DNA from: Methylococcaceae bacterium UBA6146
GTDB taxonomy: Bacteria; Pseudomonadota; Gammaproteobacteria; Methylococcales; Methylomonadaceae
DNA length: 64,000 nucleotides
Assembly: GCA_002422395.1 (NCBI GenBank)
Contig: DIUY01000029.1
Span: forward strand, 7,289-71,288
Direction: 5' to 3'
Shown here: in pieces, positions 1 to 8,960 of the stretch
How the letters are laid out: every line of letters begins with the position of its first letter
How positions within the stretch are numbered: the stretch's first letter is position 1
Program-made: the position numbers and the translations under genes
Notes under the pieces: generated by a model
Database searches by the model: none
What the model was told of the DNA's origin: nothing
Seen by the model: only the letters and a program-made list of their open reading frames with translations

Positions 1-51
1 CCGACCTGAGGGTTATGAATCCTCCGCTCTAACCAACTGAGCTATATCACC
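1..51 (-). tRNA. tRNA with CAU anticodon, probably tRNA-Met (partial)
   Basis: On the minus strand the 5' part of a tRNA is visible: a 7-nt acceptor strand GGTGATA at 51-45, TA, then a D-arm (GCTCAGTTGGTTAGAGC) and an anticodon stem-loop whose loop reads TTCATAA, giving anticodon CAU. The 3' half lies left of the window. The GCTCAGTTGGTTAGAGC D-arm resembles elongator tRNA-Met; a lysidine-modified tRNA-Ile2 also has a CAU gene anticodon and cannot be excluded without the T-arm and acceptor end. Confidence 0.85.
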
Positions 52-69
52 TTTGCTTGAAAGTTCTTT

Positions 70-95
70 AAAAGAGCCGAAAATTATATCGGCTC
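70..95 (-). terminator. Rho-independent terminator after ychF
   Basis: Perfect 7-bp inverted repeat GAGCCGA (74-80) and TCGGCTC (89-95) with an 8-nt AT-rich loop. On the minus strand it is followed by TTTT. It lies 13 nt after the ychF stop and before the tRNA, so it probably separates the two transcripts. Confidence 0.7.
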
Positions 96-107
96 ATTCT
101 TATTTTG

Positions 108-1199
108 TCAAACATTGAACCTAAAATGTATGACATCGCCATCTTTAACAATATAATCTTTACCTTCAAGCCGCCATTTCCCTGCGTCCTTTGCACCTTG
201 TTCGCCTTTGTTGGCAATAAAATCCTGGTATGAAATCACTTCGGCACGGATAAAACCCCGTTCAAAATCAGTATGGATAACTCCCGCCGCTTGTGGCGCT
301 GATGCGCCAACGGGGATAGTCCAAGCCCTCACTTCTTTTACGCCAGCGGTAAAATAAGTGGCCAACCCCAACAATTCATAACCTGCCCTCACCACCCGAT
401 TCAAGCCAGGTTCTTCCAACCCCAAATCATCCAGAAACTCTTTCTTTTCGTCTTCATCCAGTAAGGCTATCTCTGCTTCTATCGCCGCACAGATAGGGAC
501 AACCATTGCCTGTTCTTGGGCGGCTAATGTTAGCACCTTGTCCAATAACGGATTGTTTTCAAAGCCGCCATCTTGAACGTTGGCAATATACATGGTGGGT
601 TTGATGGTCAATAGGCAAAGATCTTTAATCAACGCTTTTTCGTCATCGCCCAAGCCCAATGCACGGGCAGGTTTGCCTGAATCCAGTTGTTGCAGCACCT
701 GCTCCAAAACCTGTTTTTTTGCCAATTCGTCTTTATTGCCCGATTTTGCAAGTTTAGCCGTGCGTAACAAGGCTTTCTCAACGGAAGCCATATCCGCTAA
801 GGCCAATTCTGTATTGATAACCTCAATATCTGAAATAGGGTCGATTTTACCCGCGACATGGACCACATTATCATCCTGAAAGCAACGGACCACATGGGCA
901 ATCGCATCGGTCTCGCGGATATTGGCCAGAAATTTATTGCCTAAACCTTCACCTTTAGAGGCGCCGGCGACTAGGCCTGCAATATCAACGAATTCAATCG
1001 TTGTCGGCAGCACACGCTCCGGCTTGACGATTTCGGCAAGCTTGTCCATCCTGCTGTCAGGCACAGGAACCACACCGACATTGGGGTCAATAGTACAAAA
1101 AGGATAATTTTCAGCGGCGATTTTTGCCCGGGTTAAGGCGTTAAATAAAGTTGACTTGCCAACATTGGGCAAGCCAACAATTCCACAATACAGTGCCAT
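108..1199 (-). CDS. ychF: Redox-regulated ATPase YchF (Obg-like)
   Basis: 363 aa, the usual YchF length. The N-terminus carries the G1 P-loop GLPNVGKSTLFNALT (about residues 9-23) and a switch region with VDIAGLVAGASKGEGLGNKFL. The C-terminus ends in the TGS-like fold typical of YchF (HTDFERGFIRAEVISYQDF, near 310-330). YchF is an Obg-family P-loop protein that prefers ATP, binds ribosomes and influences oxidative-stress tolerance (family knowledge). It is a single gene here; in many gammaproteobacteria pth lies next to it, but none is visible upstream. A terminator hairpin follows. Confidence 0.97.
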   Translation of the reverse strand: MALYCGIVGLPNVGKSTLFNALTRAKIAAENYPFCTIDPNVGVVPVPDSRMDKLAEIVKPERVLPTTIEFVDIAGLVAGASKGEGLGNKFLANIRETDAIAHVVRCFQDDNVVHVAGKIDPISDIEVINTELALADMASVEKALLRTAKLAKSGNKDELAKKQVLEQVLQQLDSGKPARALGLGDDEKALIKDLCLLTIKPTMYIANVQDGGFENNPLLDKVLTLAAQEQAMVVPICAAIEAEIALLDEDEKKEFLDDLGLEEPGLNRVVRAGYELLGLATYFTAGVKEVRAWTIPVGASAPQAAGVIHTDFERGFIRAEVISYQDFIANKGEQGAKDAGKWRLEGKDYIVKDGDVIHFRFNV

Positions 1200-1394
1200 A
1201 GATTTTTTTTAGATCGGGTTTGAGTTAGATGAAACCAGCCAACAAATTGGGCTGGAACAGACGGGCAATTATACAGGCTATGACTTGATCCTAGTCAGCT
1301 AAAAGTATAATTTTCAGCGTAATGGTTATTCTAGGGCTGTTGGATACAGAAGGTTTACGCCCGAAAATGAAGAAGTGCCGCCTGTTTAGGCTAC

Positions 1395-1425
1395 AAAAAA
1401 GAGGGGGCTTTCACGCCCCCTTTTT
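1395..1425 (-). terminator. Strong terminator hairpin after pilQ, usable from both strands
   Basis: GGGGGC (1403-1408), 6-nt loop, GCCCCC (1415-1420). It is followed by TCTTTTTT on the minus strand and by TTTTT on the plus strand. It lies 24 nt beyond the pilQ stop, as expected for the end of the pilMNOPQ transcript. Confidence 0.85.
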
Positions 1426-1449
1426 ATGGTCAACGCGGGTAAAAACCAA

Positions 1450-3807
1450 TCAATTCGCCGTGTTTTCTTTTACTATTTTGGGCGTGACAAAAACCAGCAG
1501 TTCTGTTTTCCTATCGCTATTGTCAGTTCTCTTAAACAGAAATCCTATACCAGGCAAATCAGAAAAGAAAGGCACCCTGTTAATCAAGTTTCTCTGTTCG
1601 CCTTCAAAAACACCGCCTAACACGACTGTTTCACCATCTTTGACATGTACGCTCGTCCTGACTTCACGCTTTTCGATCTGGCGGTCAAGATTGACTGTCA
1701 CAGGATCACCCAATGTGTTTTTGGTGATGTAAAGACCCATGATAATACTGCCTTCAGGCGTGATTTGCGGCAATACGCCGAGCTGCAACACCGCGTCCAC
1801 GAAAGTTGTTTGGGTGCCATTATTGCCGCTGAATGACAAATAAGGGACCTCAACACCTTGTTGGATAGTTGCCAAACACCGGTCAGAGGTCATGATACGG
1901 GGATTGGCGACCAACTCGCCACGGCCTTCATCCTGCAATGCCGACAATTCAAGGTTTAACACATAATCCGCACCGCGTGCCAAGGTCATGCCTAGTGCGC
2001 CGTAGGGATTGCTAGTGGTCGCAAGGTCAACTAAGGCATCATTTAGCACAGCCGTGCCGTTAATGCTGCCTGGCGAAGCCGTAGATGTAGTAATAGAATT
2101 ATTGGCGGCACTAATGACCCCCCCTGTCTGTGTGCCAACGCCAACACCACCCGTCCTAAAAGTGCTGTTTCCGGCCACGCCAAACCGCACACCCAACTCT
2201 TTGGCGAACGAATTGTCTGCAATTACTATCCGTGACTCAATCATCACTTGCCTTACAGGCACATCCAGCTCACGTATCAGTTTTTTCACGTCATCCAAGC
2301 GCTTTGCTGTCTCACGGACAATCAGCGTATTAGTCCTTGAATCGACAACCGCTGATCCACGGAGGGAAAGCAGACTAAATTTATCCGTTTTATCTTCACT
2401 GTCTTTTGATTCCCGCTGACTTTGAATCTGGCTTTGAACATCTTGGTTTTGTTTGTTGCTTTGGTTTTGATTTTGGGTGTTCGTTGACGTGCTTCTTAAA
2501 TCTTTTGCCGTCACACTGACACAACTACCGATAGTGCTGGCGTCAAAACCAAACAGCAAATTTCTAAAATCATCTGCTTTTGCATAATTGATTTTAATGT
2601 ATTCCGTAACCAAAGGGTCCAACTGCTCAATGACCGCTTCCGTTTCCTGTTGTTTTTTCTTATAGTCCTTAATTTTGTCCAATGGTGAAATCAGCGTCAC
2701 ATTACCCGTTTCAAATTTACCCAATTCCTTGGTCATCATGACAAAGTCTAACGCCTCATCCCATGGCACGTCATCCAACTTTAAGGTGATGGTACCCACC
2801 ACATCATCGCCGGCAACAACATTTTGCCCGGTAAATTCTGCCAGGATTGCGATGACACTGCGTATTTCAATATCCTGGAAGTTAAGCGATAGCCTTTCGC
2901 CAGTATATTTTGCCCGCGTCCGGTCTTGGGCTTGTTTTTCTGCATCCGTTAACGGCCGGAATTCAATTGTCAAAAGCCCGTCCGATTGGAACAACGAATA
3001 ATCGTAAAGGTTGTTCTGTGTGGAAATCACAATTTTGGTGTCCTTGCCAGAAGGTACGGTGTCAATAAATTTTACGGGCGTGGCAAATTCCGACACATCC
3101 AGACGCTTAGAAAGGCTTCCGGGCAATTTGGTGTTTACAAAGCTAACAACAACCTTGCCGCTTTCTTCTTTGGTATTGACGATGGTGTTAGGGTTTGCCA
3201 AGGAAACAAGGATACGCCCCTCCCCTTTGTCGCCGCGTTTAAAATCGAAGCCACTAATAGCCTGCGTAGGCATTAAATTAGCAATTGCTGAATTTACCGC
3301 CATTGGGGCGCTAGGTGCAGGCATCCTAAAAGGCGTGGCTTTTGGGGTGATGGGGTTGCTAGCACTTGGCAATGAGGCAATGGCGCGACTTAAGGTTAAC
3401 ACCACTTTGTTACCAATCACCTTGGTGCTGAAGGGTGTGGACTCAAATAAATTAACAACAACACGCAACCTGTCTTTGGCTTCAACCACATAAATGCTAT
3501 TAACTGCGCCTTGGTTCACAGGGTATATTTTTTTATCGAGCCCATTTCTCACGCCCGAAAAGTCCAAAGCTATCCGGGCGGGGTTATCAGTGTGGAATAC
3601 TTTAGGCGTAATGGCGGCGCCGCTCATTTCTAGCTGGATCTGTAATTTATCTCAGCCTAGTGCGGCAACATCCAGTGCCGATATGGCCAAATCACCCGCT
3701 TTGACAAAAGCGATATGAACCATAAACAGAAATAAGCCCAAGCCAATGCGTGCGCATAACGGCCGCCCCATTTTAATCAACATAATGCCACCTTGTTTGT
3801 TATTCAT
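1450..3807 (-). pseudogene. pilQ: PilQ type IV pilus secretin, split by an in-frame TGA
   Basis: Outer-membrane secretin through which the type IV pilus passes; also needed for DNA uptake. From ATG 3627 an uninterrupted 725-aa frame holds the AMIN repeats, the STN-like domain (IEIRSVIAILAEFTGQNVV, near 255), an N/Q-rich linker near 385-405 and the secretin core (VEVPYLSF, VLGGVFEG). The real N-terminus lies upstream in the same frame. ATG 3807 has a GAGGG ribosome site about 6 nt ahead; ATG 3783 has AAGGTGG just ahead. That stretch encodes a signal peptide (LGLFLFMVHIAFVKA) and the start of the first AMIN domain (LAISALDVAALG), then TGA at 3652-3654, then DKLQIQLEMSGAAITPKVF. The stop is codon 44 counted from 3783 (52 from 3807). 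Restart at 3627 would give a secretin without a signal peptide. A single base change or a sequencing error would explain it; the rest of the gene is undamaged. Confidence 0.9.
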
Positions 3808-3821
3808 TCTTTGCCCTCAAA

Positions 3822-4385
3822 TCACTCTGCTAACGCTAATGAAGTTTGTTGCTCCCGCCATGTCCCCGGTTTATCAGGCACTATTTCCAACAGTTCGATC
3901 CTATCCGTGCCTATGCGTATAATTTTGCCATGATTTTTACCCATATAGTTGCCAACCTGAACACGGTGCACCGTGTTGTCGGTAGCTTTTATCAGTGCCC
4001 ATAATTTGGCATTCATAACAACATTCCCCACCATTTTTAGCGCATCCAAGGGAAATGCCTCAAGCTCTTCTTTACGGCGCTGGAAGTCTGGCTTTGGGCC
4101 ATTGCCTATGGCGACACCCACACCTTCCGGCAATTCGGGTTGGGTAAGCGGTTTAAAGGGATCGCGTAAAACATCTGGTTTGTATATGAAAGGTTGGATA
4201 GCTTTTATTTCCGGGAGCTTCTCAATAGCCCCTTTAGGTTTAGCCTTCACATTCTGGATATATTTTTTTAAATCTGAAAAGTTATTATCAGAACATCCGG
4301 CCAACAAACCCAGCAACATAACACAACTTAGTTTTAACTGGGTATGCTTACCCGACGCCATCAATGCTGATCTATTGTTCCTCAT
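3822..4385 (-). CDS. pilP: Type IV pilus assembly lipoprotein PilP
   Basis: 187 aa with a lipoprotein signal peptide ending in the lipobox LLAGC (Cys about residue 31), then a PilP-type region: FIYKPDVLRDPFKP and LDALKMVGNVVMNAKLWALIKATDNTVHRVQVGNYMGKNHGKI. PilP is anchored to the inner membrane and links the PilN/PilO frame to the PilQ secretin. The start overlaps the pilO stop by 4 nt (ATGA), and pilQ follows 14 nt after the pilP stop, so the genes are translationally coupled in one operon. Confidence 0.95.
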   Translation of the reverse strand: MRNNRSALMASGKHTQLKLSCVMLLGLLAGCSDNNFSDLKKYIQNVKAKPKGAIEKLPEIKAIQPFIYKPDVLRDPFKPLTQPELPEGVGVAIGNGPKPDFQRRKEELEAFPLDALKMVGNVVMNAKLWALIKATDNTVHRVQVGNYMGKNHGKIIRIGTDRIELLEIVPDKPGTWREQQTSLALAE

Positions 4386-5050
4386 TTCTTTTTACTCCGC
4401 TTATTTTTATTTCCAGCCTTGCTTTTGCCTGGGTCAGGAACACTTTCAGCGCTTTCGTTATACGTTTTTATTGTCGCCCTCATTATCATGTCGCCGGTCT
4501 TCATTAGGCTTTTATCCTTGCCAGCCTCGCTATCCTTTGGGATCATACTGACATCGTGCACTGTGACAATTCTGGGCAATGTTGCCAACCCACTGATAAA
4601 TAAGCCCAGCTGATCATACTTTCCGGTGACTTCTATGCTTATTGGCAATTCTGAATAAAAATCCTTACGGATCGAAGGCCCAGGTCTAAATAATTTAAAT
4701 TCCAGGCCACTAGTCAACCCCATCTGGGAGATATCCGTCAGCAAACTGGCGACCTCCTCTTTTGTTGGCATTTGCCGGATCATTTCATAGAGGTCAGATT
4801 CAATCTGCGTTAGCTGCTCTTTATAATCCTGAAGATTAATCGCCTTTTTCTGTTTTCCCTCGAATTCAGTTTTTAGCTGCTGTTCTTGGGCCTTTGCTTT
4901 TTCAAGGCCGGCCACCTGATCAAGGGTGTCCAAATAAATCCAAGCGCCGCTTACCATCGCTGACGCCAATGCGACAACAGCCGCCTTAACGGCTAATGGC
5001 CAAGTGCCCGACGCATTATAATCCCAGTTAATTTCCGACAGATTCATCAC
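4382..5050 (-). CDS. pilO: Type IV pilus assembly protein PilO
   Basis: 222 aa. A short cytoplasmic start (MMNLSEINWDYNASGTWPLAVK), one transmembrane helix (about 21-40), a coiled-coil rich in Q, E and K (about 50-95), then the ferredoxin-like periplasmic domain typical of PilO (QMPTKEEVASLLTDISQMG). It forms the inner-membrane alignment complex with PilN. It overlaps pilN by 4 nt and pilP by 4 nt. The C-terminal tail is unusually basic (about 210-222, KAGNKNKRSKKK). Confidence 0.95.
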   Translation of the reverse strand: MMNLSEINWDYNASGTWPLAVKAAVVALASAMVSGAWIYLDTLDQVAGLEKAKAQEQQLKTEFEGKQKKAINLQDYKEQLTQIESDLYEMIRQMPTKEEVASLLTDISQMGLTSGLEFKLFRPGPSIRKDFYSELPISIEVTGKYDQLGLFISGLATLPRIVTVHDVSMIPKDSEAGKDKSLMKTGDMIMRATIKTYNESAESVPDPGKSKAGNKNKRSKKK

Positions 5051-5652
5051 TTACCTCGCTTAGCTGCACTGGATTTGGCTGCACTGGTCACAGCTTGCCC
5101 GTCATCTTTAACAACACCTAGCTTTGCATGCAAGGTAAAATCGCTAGATTGCCCAAAGTCAGTCTTTTCTGGCGCCTTAATGACATCAAGCTTGGGCAAA
5201 TGCAACCACTGGGAGCCTTCTATTGATTTCATAAAAGCAGAAACCCGCGCGTTTGATTGGGATTTCCCTTCAAATATCAGATCCGTCCCTAGTTGGGTGA
5301 ATTTTGTCAGATAGACGCCATCCGGTGTGAGCCTGGGTATTTCATCAAATAGATGGACGATTTCAGGACGGCTCTCTTGCAGTTTCTTGATAACATCGAT
5401 TTTTGCAAGCAATTTGGATTTCTTTTCCTCAATAGTTTTAATATCGGCAATCTTTTTGTCGAGCAGCGCTATTTCATCCTGTAATAACTTATTCCTCTGC
5501 TCCTGATAAGCCTTCTTATCATTGATATACATATGGACCAAGCCAAAAACCAAAGCGGTCACCAAGGCCGCCAATATAATAGTATTTAAAAAATCCTGCC
5601 TCTTTTGCTTACGTAATTCCTCACGCCATGGGAGCAAATTGATTTTTGCCAT
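5047..5652 (-). CDS. pilN: Type IV pilus assembly protein PilN
   Basis: 201 aa. It begins with MAKINLLPWREELRKQKRQ, the PilN N-terminal motif INLLPWRE that binds PilM in the cytoplasm. One transmembrane helix follows (about 25-44), then a coiled coil and a periplasmic ferredoxin-like domain. It starts on the last base of the pilM stop region and overlaps pilO by 4 nt. The alanine/lysine-rich tail (TSAAKSSAAKRGK) is not part of the domain. Confidence 0.96.
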   Translation of the reverse strand: MAKINLLPWREELRKQKRQDFLNTIILAALVTALVFGLVHMYINDKKAYQEQRNKLLQDEIALLDKKIADIKTIEEKKSKLLAKIDVIKKLQESRPEIVHLFDEIPRLTPDGVYLTKFTQLGTDLIFEGKSQSNARVSAFMKSIEGSQWLHLPKLDVIKAPEKTDFGQSSDFTLHAKLGVVKDDGQAVTSAAKSSAAKRGK

Positions 5653-6713
5653 TAGTCAAAACTCCTTAATGCCAATCCACAGGCAATCATCAATGCCGGA
5701 GCATCATTACTTAAAGCCTGAGGCCTGACTTTACTGGATAGCGTCATATTAATAAAAGGATTGGCAACATAAACGGGTATCCCTAAATTTTTTTCCACTA
5801 GCTGCTCGATACCTTGAATTGACGCACAGCCACCTGCCAAAATTATCCTGTCGATTGCCCTATTGGCACTTGAAGAAGAAAAAAACTGCAATGACCGCTG
5901 AATTTGCTGGACTAGAGCCCTTTTAAAAGGCTCAAGCACATCAGCGTTATAGCTATCGGGCAGCCCCCCATGCCGTTTGGATAACCCCGCCTCTTCATAG
6001 GACAAACCATAACGGCGCTGGATCTCTTCAGTCAACTGTTTGCCACCAAACCCCTGATCCCTTGTGTAAATGCTGCGGCCATCATACAAAACATTTAAGG
6101 TTGTCATTGTTGCGCCTATATCTAAGATGCCCACGGCCTGGCCACCGATTGAATCAGCGAATTGATCGGCTAACAAAGTAAAAGCGTTTTCCATGGCAAA
6201 CGCTTCAACATCGACGATATTGGTTTTCAAACCTGCATTGGCCAAAGCAATAACGCGGTTTTCGACATTCTCCCGCCTTGATGCCGCAAGCAAAACATCA
6301 ACCATTTCATGATTGTTTTCGTTTACGCCCTGCACCTCAAAGTCAAAATTAACCTCATCAAGCGCATAAGGGACATACTGATCCGCTTCAATCATGATCT
6401 GCTCTTCCATTTCATCTTCGCTCAACGTCCTGTCCATAGTGATGATTTTTGTCATCACAGCAGATCCGGCAACAGCCACTGTGGCCTGTTTGAGTTTGGT
6501 GCCAGACTGTTTTAACGCAATTTTTACCGCCTCCGAAATCATGTCGACGTTTGCGATGTTTTTATCAATAACGGCATCTTTCGGTAACGGGGCGACCGCA
6601 TAACTATCAACCCGATACCGTGTGCCTATTCGGCTTAATTCCAGCATTTTGACTGCGGCAGTGCTTATATCAATGCTAAGTACAGCATTCCGTTTATGAT
6701 TAAACCAGCTCAT
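5652..6713 (-). CDS. pilM: Type IV pilus assembly protein PilM
   Basis: 353 aa, actin-like ATPase that forms the cytoplasmic part of the PilMNOP platform. Visible signatures: SIDISTAAVKMLELS at the N-terminus (phosphate 1 region), GILDIGATMTTLNVLYDG (phosphate 2 region, about 190-207) and LAGGCASIQGIEQL (adenosine region, about 290-303). First gene of the operon. The start at 6713 is preceded by AAAGGT on the minus strand. The operon promoter should lie in the 420-nt space before it. Confidence 0.96.
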   Translation of the reverse strand: MSWFNHKRNAVLSIDISTAAVKMLELSRIGTRYRVDSYAVAPLPKDAVIDKNIANVDMISEAVKIALKQSGTKLKQATVAVAGSAVMTKIITMDRTLSEDEMEEQIMIEADQYVPYALDEVNFDFEVQGVNENNHEMVDVLLAASRRENVENRVIALANAGLKTNIVDVEAFAMENAFTLLADQFADSIGGQAVGILDIGATMTTLNVLYDGRSIYTRDQGFGGKQLTEEIQRRYGLSYEEAGLSKRHGGLPDSYNADVLEPFKRALVQQIQRSLQFFSSSSANRAIDRIILAGGCASIQGIEQLVEKNLGIPVYVANPFINMTLSSKVRPQALSNDAPALMIACGLALRSFD

Positions 6714-7133
6714 AGCATACCTTTAAAAAACTTAATCATTAATGTGCTCCATAGATTTACATTCCCCTATATCCGATTAACATATTCAACGCATAGCCAT
6801 TGGGGGATAGTTATTTTCCTTCGATGAGTTTCAATATCGTTTGTAGACATTAGAAGCTGGATGGAATGGGTATAAAAATCTAAAAATAAAATTCAAAAAT
6901 GCACTTGAACAATGTAGAAAACCAAATCAACTCGATGAGTATAGTTGTGTTTTTTTTTGTTGCTAATAATTTATTGCCCCAATTTTAGATATCGCCCGTT
7001 GTTTGGCATAAACAAAACAGCCTATTTTATAGGCGCTTCCCGTAAAATTTAGCGCCGGACTGAAATTCTGCCTCATTCTTCAGCGACATAGCATAGCCGG
7101 CCATTGTTATGCCCAGATTGACAAAGTGCCAAA
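6714..7133. other. Intergenic region between nadE and pilM
   Basis: About 420 nt, AT-rich, without a credible gene. It should hold the pilMNOPQ promoter, read leftward. A perfect inverted repeat GCCTAT-TTT-ATAGGC (7020-7034) is followed on the minus strand by TGTTTTGTTT and may be a weak nadE terminator, about 100 nt after its stop. A candidate minus-strand sigma-70 promoter (TTGAAT, about 16 nt, TATACC, near 6865-6895) is too loose to claim. Confidence 0.4.
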
Positions 7134-8744
7134 CTAGCCTCCCCGATACCCCGAAGTAATCGGATACCTTCTATCCCTTCCAAACGCCCGCGAAGTGATC
7201 TTAATCCCAGGCGGCGACTGTCTGCGTTTATATTCATTTCTATCCACCAGGCTGATCGCCCTAACTACATCCTCGCGGCGAAATCCGGCGGCGATGATTT
7301 CATCAGCCGATTGATCCTGTTCAACATAACGTTCCAGTATTGGATCCAGCACTTCGTAAGGCGGCAGAGAATCTTCATCAACTTGATCCGGCGCTAATTC
7401 AGCCGAAGGCGGTCGGGTGATGACGCGCTCCGGTATCACCGGTGACAAGCTATTGCGATAACGCGACAATTGATATACCAGTAATTTTGGCACATCCTTG
7501 ATCGGCGCAAAACCGCCCGCCATATCACCGTACAGCGTCGCATAACCGACGCTCATTTCACTTTTATTACCAGTGGTCAGCAGTAACTTGCCTTGTTTGT
7601 TAGAAATAGCCATCAAAACTACGCCACGGCAACGCGCCTGAATATTTTCCTCGGTAGTATCTTTCGCAGTGCCTGCAAAAAGGTCAGCCAGCATTCCGGT
7701 AAAGGCATTAACGGCGGGTTCTATGGAAATGGTGTGATGTTTTACGCCCAGCGCTTCAGCTTCGAGTATTGCATCTTCAATACTCATATCCTGTGTGTAA
7801 CGGGACGGCATCAATACCGCTTCGACTTTGTCCGCGCCCAGCGCATCCACCGCCAGCGCCAAAACCAAAGCTGAATCAATGCCGCCGGACAGCCCTAGGA
7901 TCGCTCCTTGAAAACCATTTTTACGCACATAATCTTTAATGCCCAGCACCAATGCCTGATACTCGCAGGCGATTTCATCATAAAGCGATGCACAGTCGGT
8001 TTTTATCGGTTGAGTGCCATCAAACTCAACGACACTGATTTGTTCTTTAAACTCAGCCGCTCTAAAGACAATTTCTCCTTCTGCATCAACAACAAACGAC
8101 GCACCGTCAAAAATCAACTCATCCTGACCACCGATTTGATTGACATACACCAAAGGTATGCCGGCAGTTTTAATTTGCTCGTAAATCACGGCTTCGCGCT
8201 GGTGAATCTTGCCGGAATTAAACGGCGAGGCATTCAATGTGAGCAATATCTCCGCGCCCGCCTGTTGGGTAGCTTCGATAATGCCGCCGCGCCAGACATC
8301 TTCACAAATCGTCAAACCAATGAACGTGCCGTTAAATTCAAATACACAAGGCTCATCACCCTCAACAAAATAGCGTTGTTCGTCAAACACGCCATAATTG
8401 GGTAAGGCTTGTTTGCGATAACGCGCCATCATGACGCCTTGATGCAACACGACGGCGCTGTTGTAGAGTTTATCGCCCTCCAGTTCAGGAAAACCGACCA
8501 CCACTGCAATGCCGTCAATACGATCAGCCAGTTGATAAACCGCGTTATTGGCGGCGGCGATAAAGTCCGCCCGCAATAACAAATCTTCGGCCGGGTAACC
8601 GATGATGGTCAGTTCAGGAAAAACAACCAGATCCGCTTTTAATTCATCACGCGCATAAGTGGCGACTTTGATGATGTTTTCGACGTTGGCGGCGATATTG
8701 CCGACCAGGAAATTGGTTTGAGCCAGGGCGATTTTTAAGGTCAT
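7134..8744 (-). CDS. nadE: Glutamine-dependent NAD+ synthetase
   Basis: Amidates nicotinic acid adenine dinucleotide to NAD+, using ammonia tunnelled from glutamine. Start MTLKIALAQTNFLVGNIAAN at 8744 chosen because family members begin there; an in-frame ATG 18 nt upstream would only add MLSPFV. N-terminal nitrilase-type glutaminase: catalytic Glu in FPELTIIGYP, Lys in YRKQALPNYGVFDE, Cys in GLTICEDVW. C-terminal synthetase: PP-loop LGLSGGIDSALVLALAVDALG (about 280-300), then LLTTGNKSEMSVGYATLYGDMAGGFAPIKD. Length 536 aa is normal for the two-domain form. Single gene, followed by a weak hairpin at 7020. Confidence 0.97.
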   Translation of the reverse strand: MTLKIALAQTNFLVGNIAANVENIIKVATYARDELKADLVVFPELTIIGYPAEDLLLRADFIAAANNAVYQLADRIDGIAVVVGFPELEGDKLYNSAVVLHQGVMMARYRKQALPNYGVFDEQRYFVEGDEPCVFEFNGTFIGLTICEDVWRGGIIEATQQAGAEILLTLNASPFNSGKIHQREAVIYEQIKTAGIPLVYVNQIGGQDELIFDGASFVVDAEGEIVFRAAEFKEQISVVEFDGTQPIKTDCASLYDEIACEYQALVLGIKDYVRKNGFQGAILGLSGGIDSALVLALAVDALGADKVEAVLMPSRYTQDMSIEDAILEAEALGVKHHTISIEPAVNAFTGMLADLFAGTAKDTTEENIQARCRGVVLMAISNKQGKLLLTTGNKSEMSVGYATLYGDMAGGFAPIKDVPKLLVYQLSRYRNSLSPVIPERVITRPPSAELAPDQVDEDSLPPYEVLDPILERYVEQDQSADEIIAAGFRREDVVRAISLVDRNEYKRRQSPPGIKITSRAFGRDRRYPITSGYRGG

Positions 8745-8921
8745 GACAAATGGTGATAGCAAAATGGTTTATGGAACACTGTCCCTTTACCCTCAATATT
8801 TAAGGGCAAATCAGTTTCAGGTACGCGATACAAGACCCTAAAAAACAATTGGTCTCAACTAAATGTCCCACAATTGCCTTATAGCGCTTAGTTTAGCGTA
8901 TTTTTATGGGTTTGAACGATT

Positions 8922-8939
8922 GGGTGGTGACAACCACCC
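8922..8939 (-). terminator. Hairpin after polA
   Basis: Perfect 7-bp inverted repeat GGGTGGT (8922-8928) and ACCACCC (8933-8939) with a GACA loop, about 20 nt beyond the polA stop. No good T-run follows on the minus strand, so it may only stabilise the transcript end. Confidence 0.45.
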
Positions 8940-8960
8940 GCCAAGCAGTGGTTTCAAGGC

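Noticed and set aside
3652..3654. TGA in pilQ as selenocysteine or programmed readthrough
   Set aside because: No selenocysteine hairpin is evident after the stop, and secretins have no selenocysteine precedent; nonsense mutation or error is simpler.
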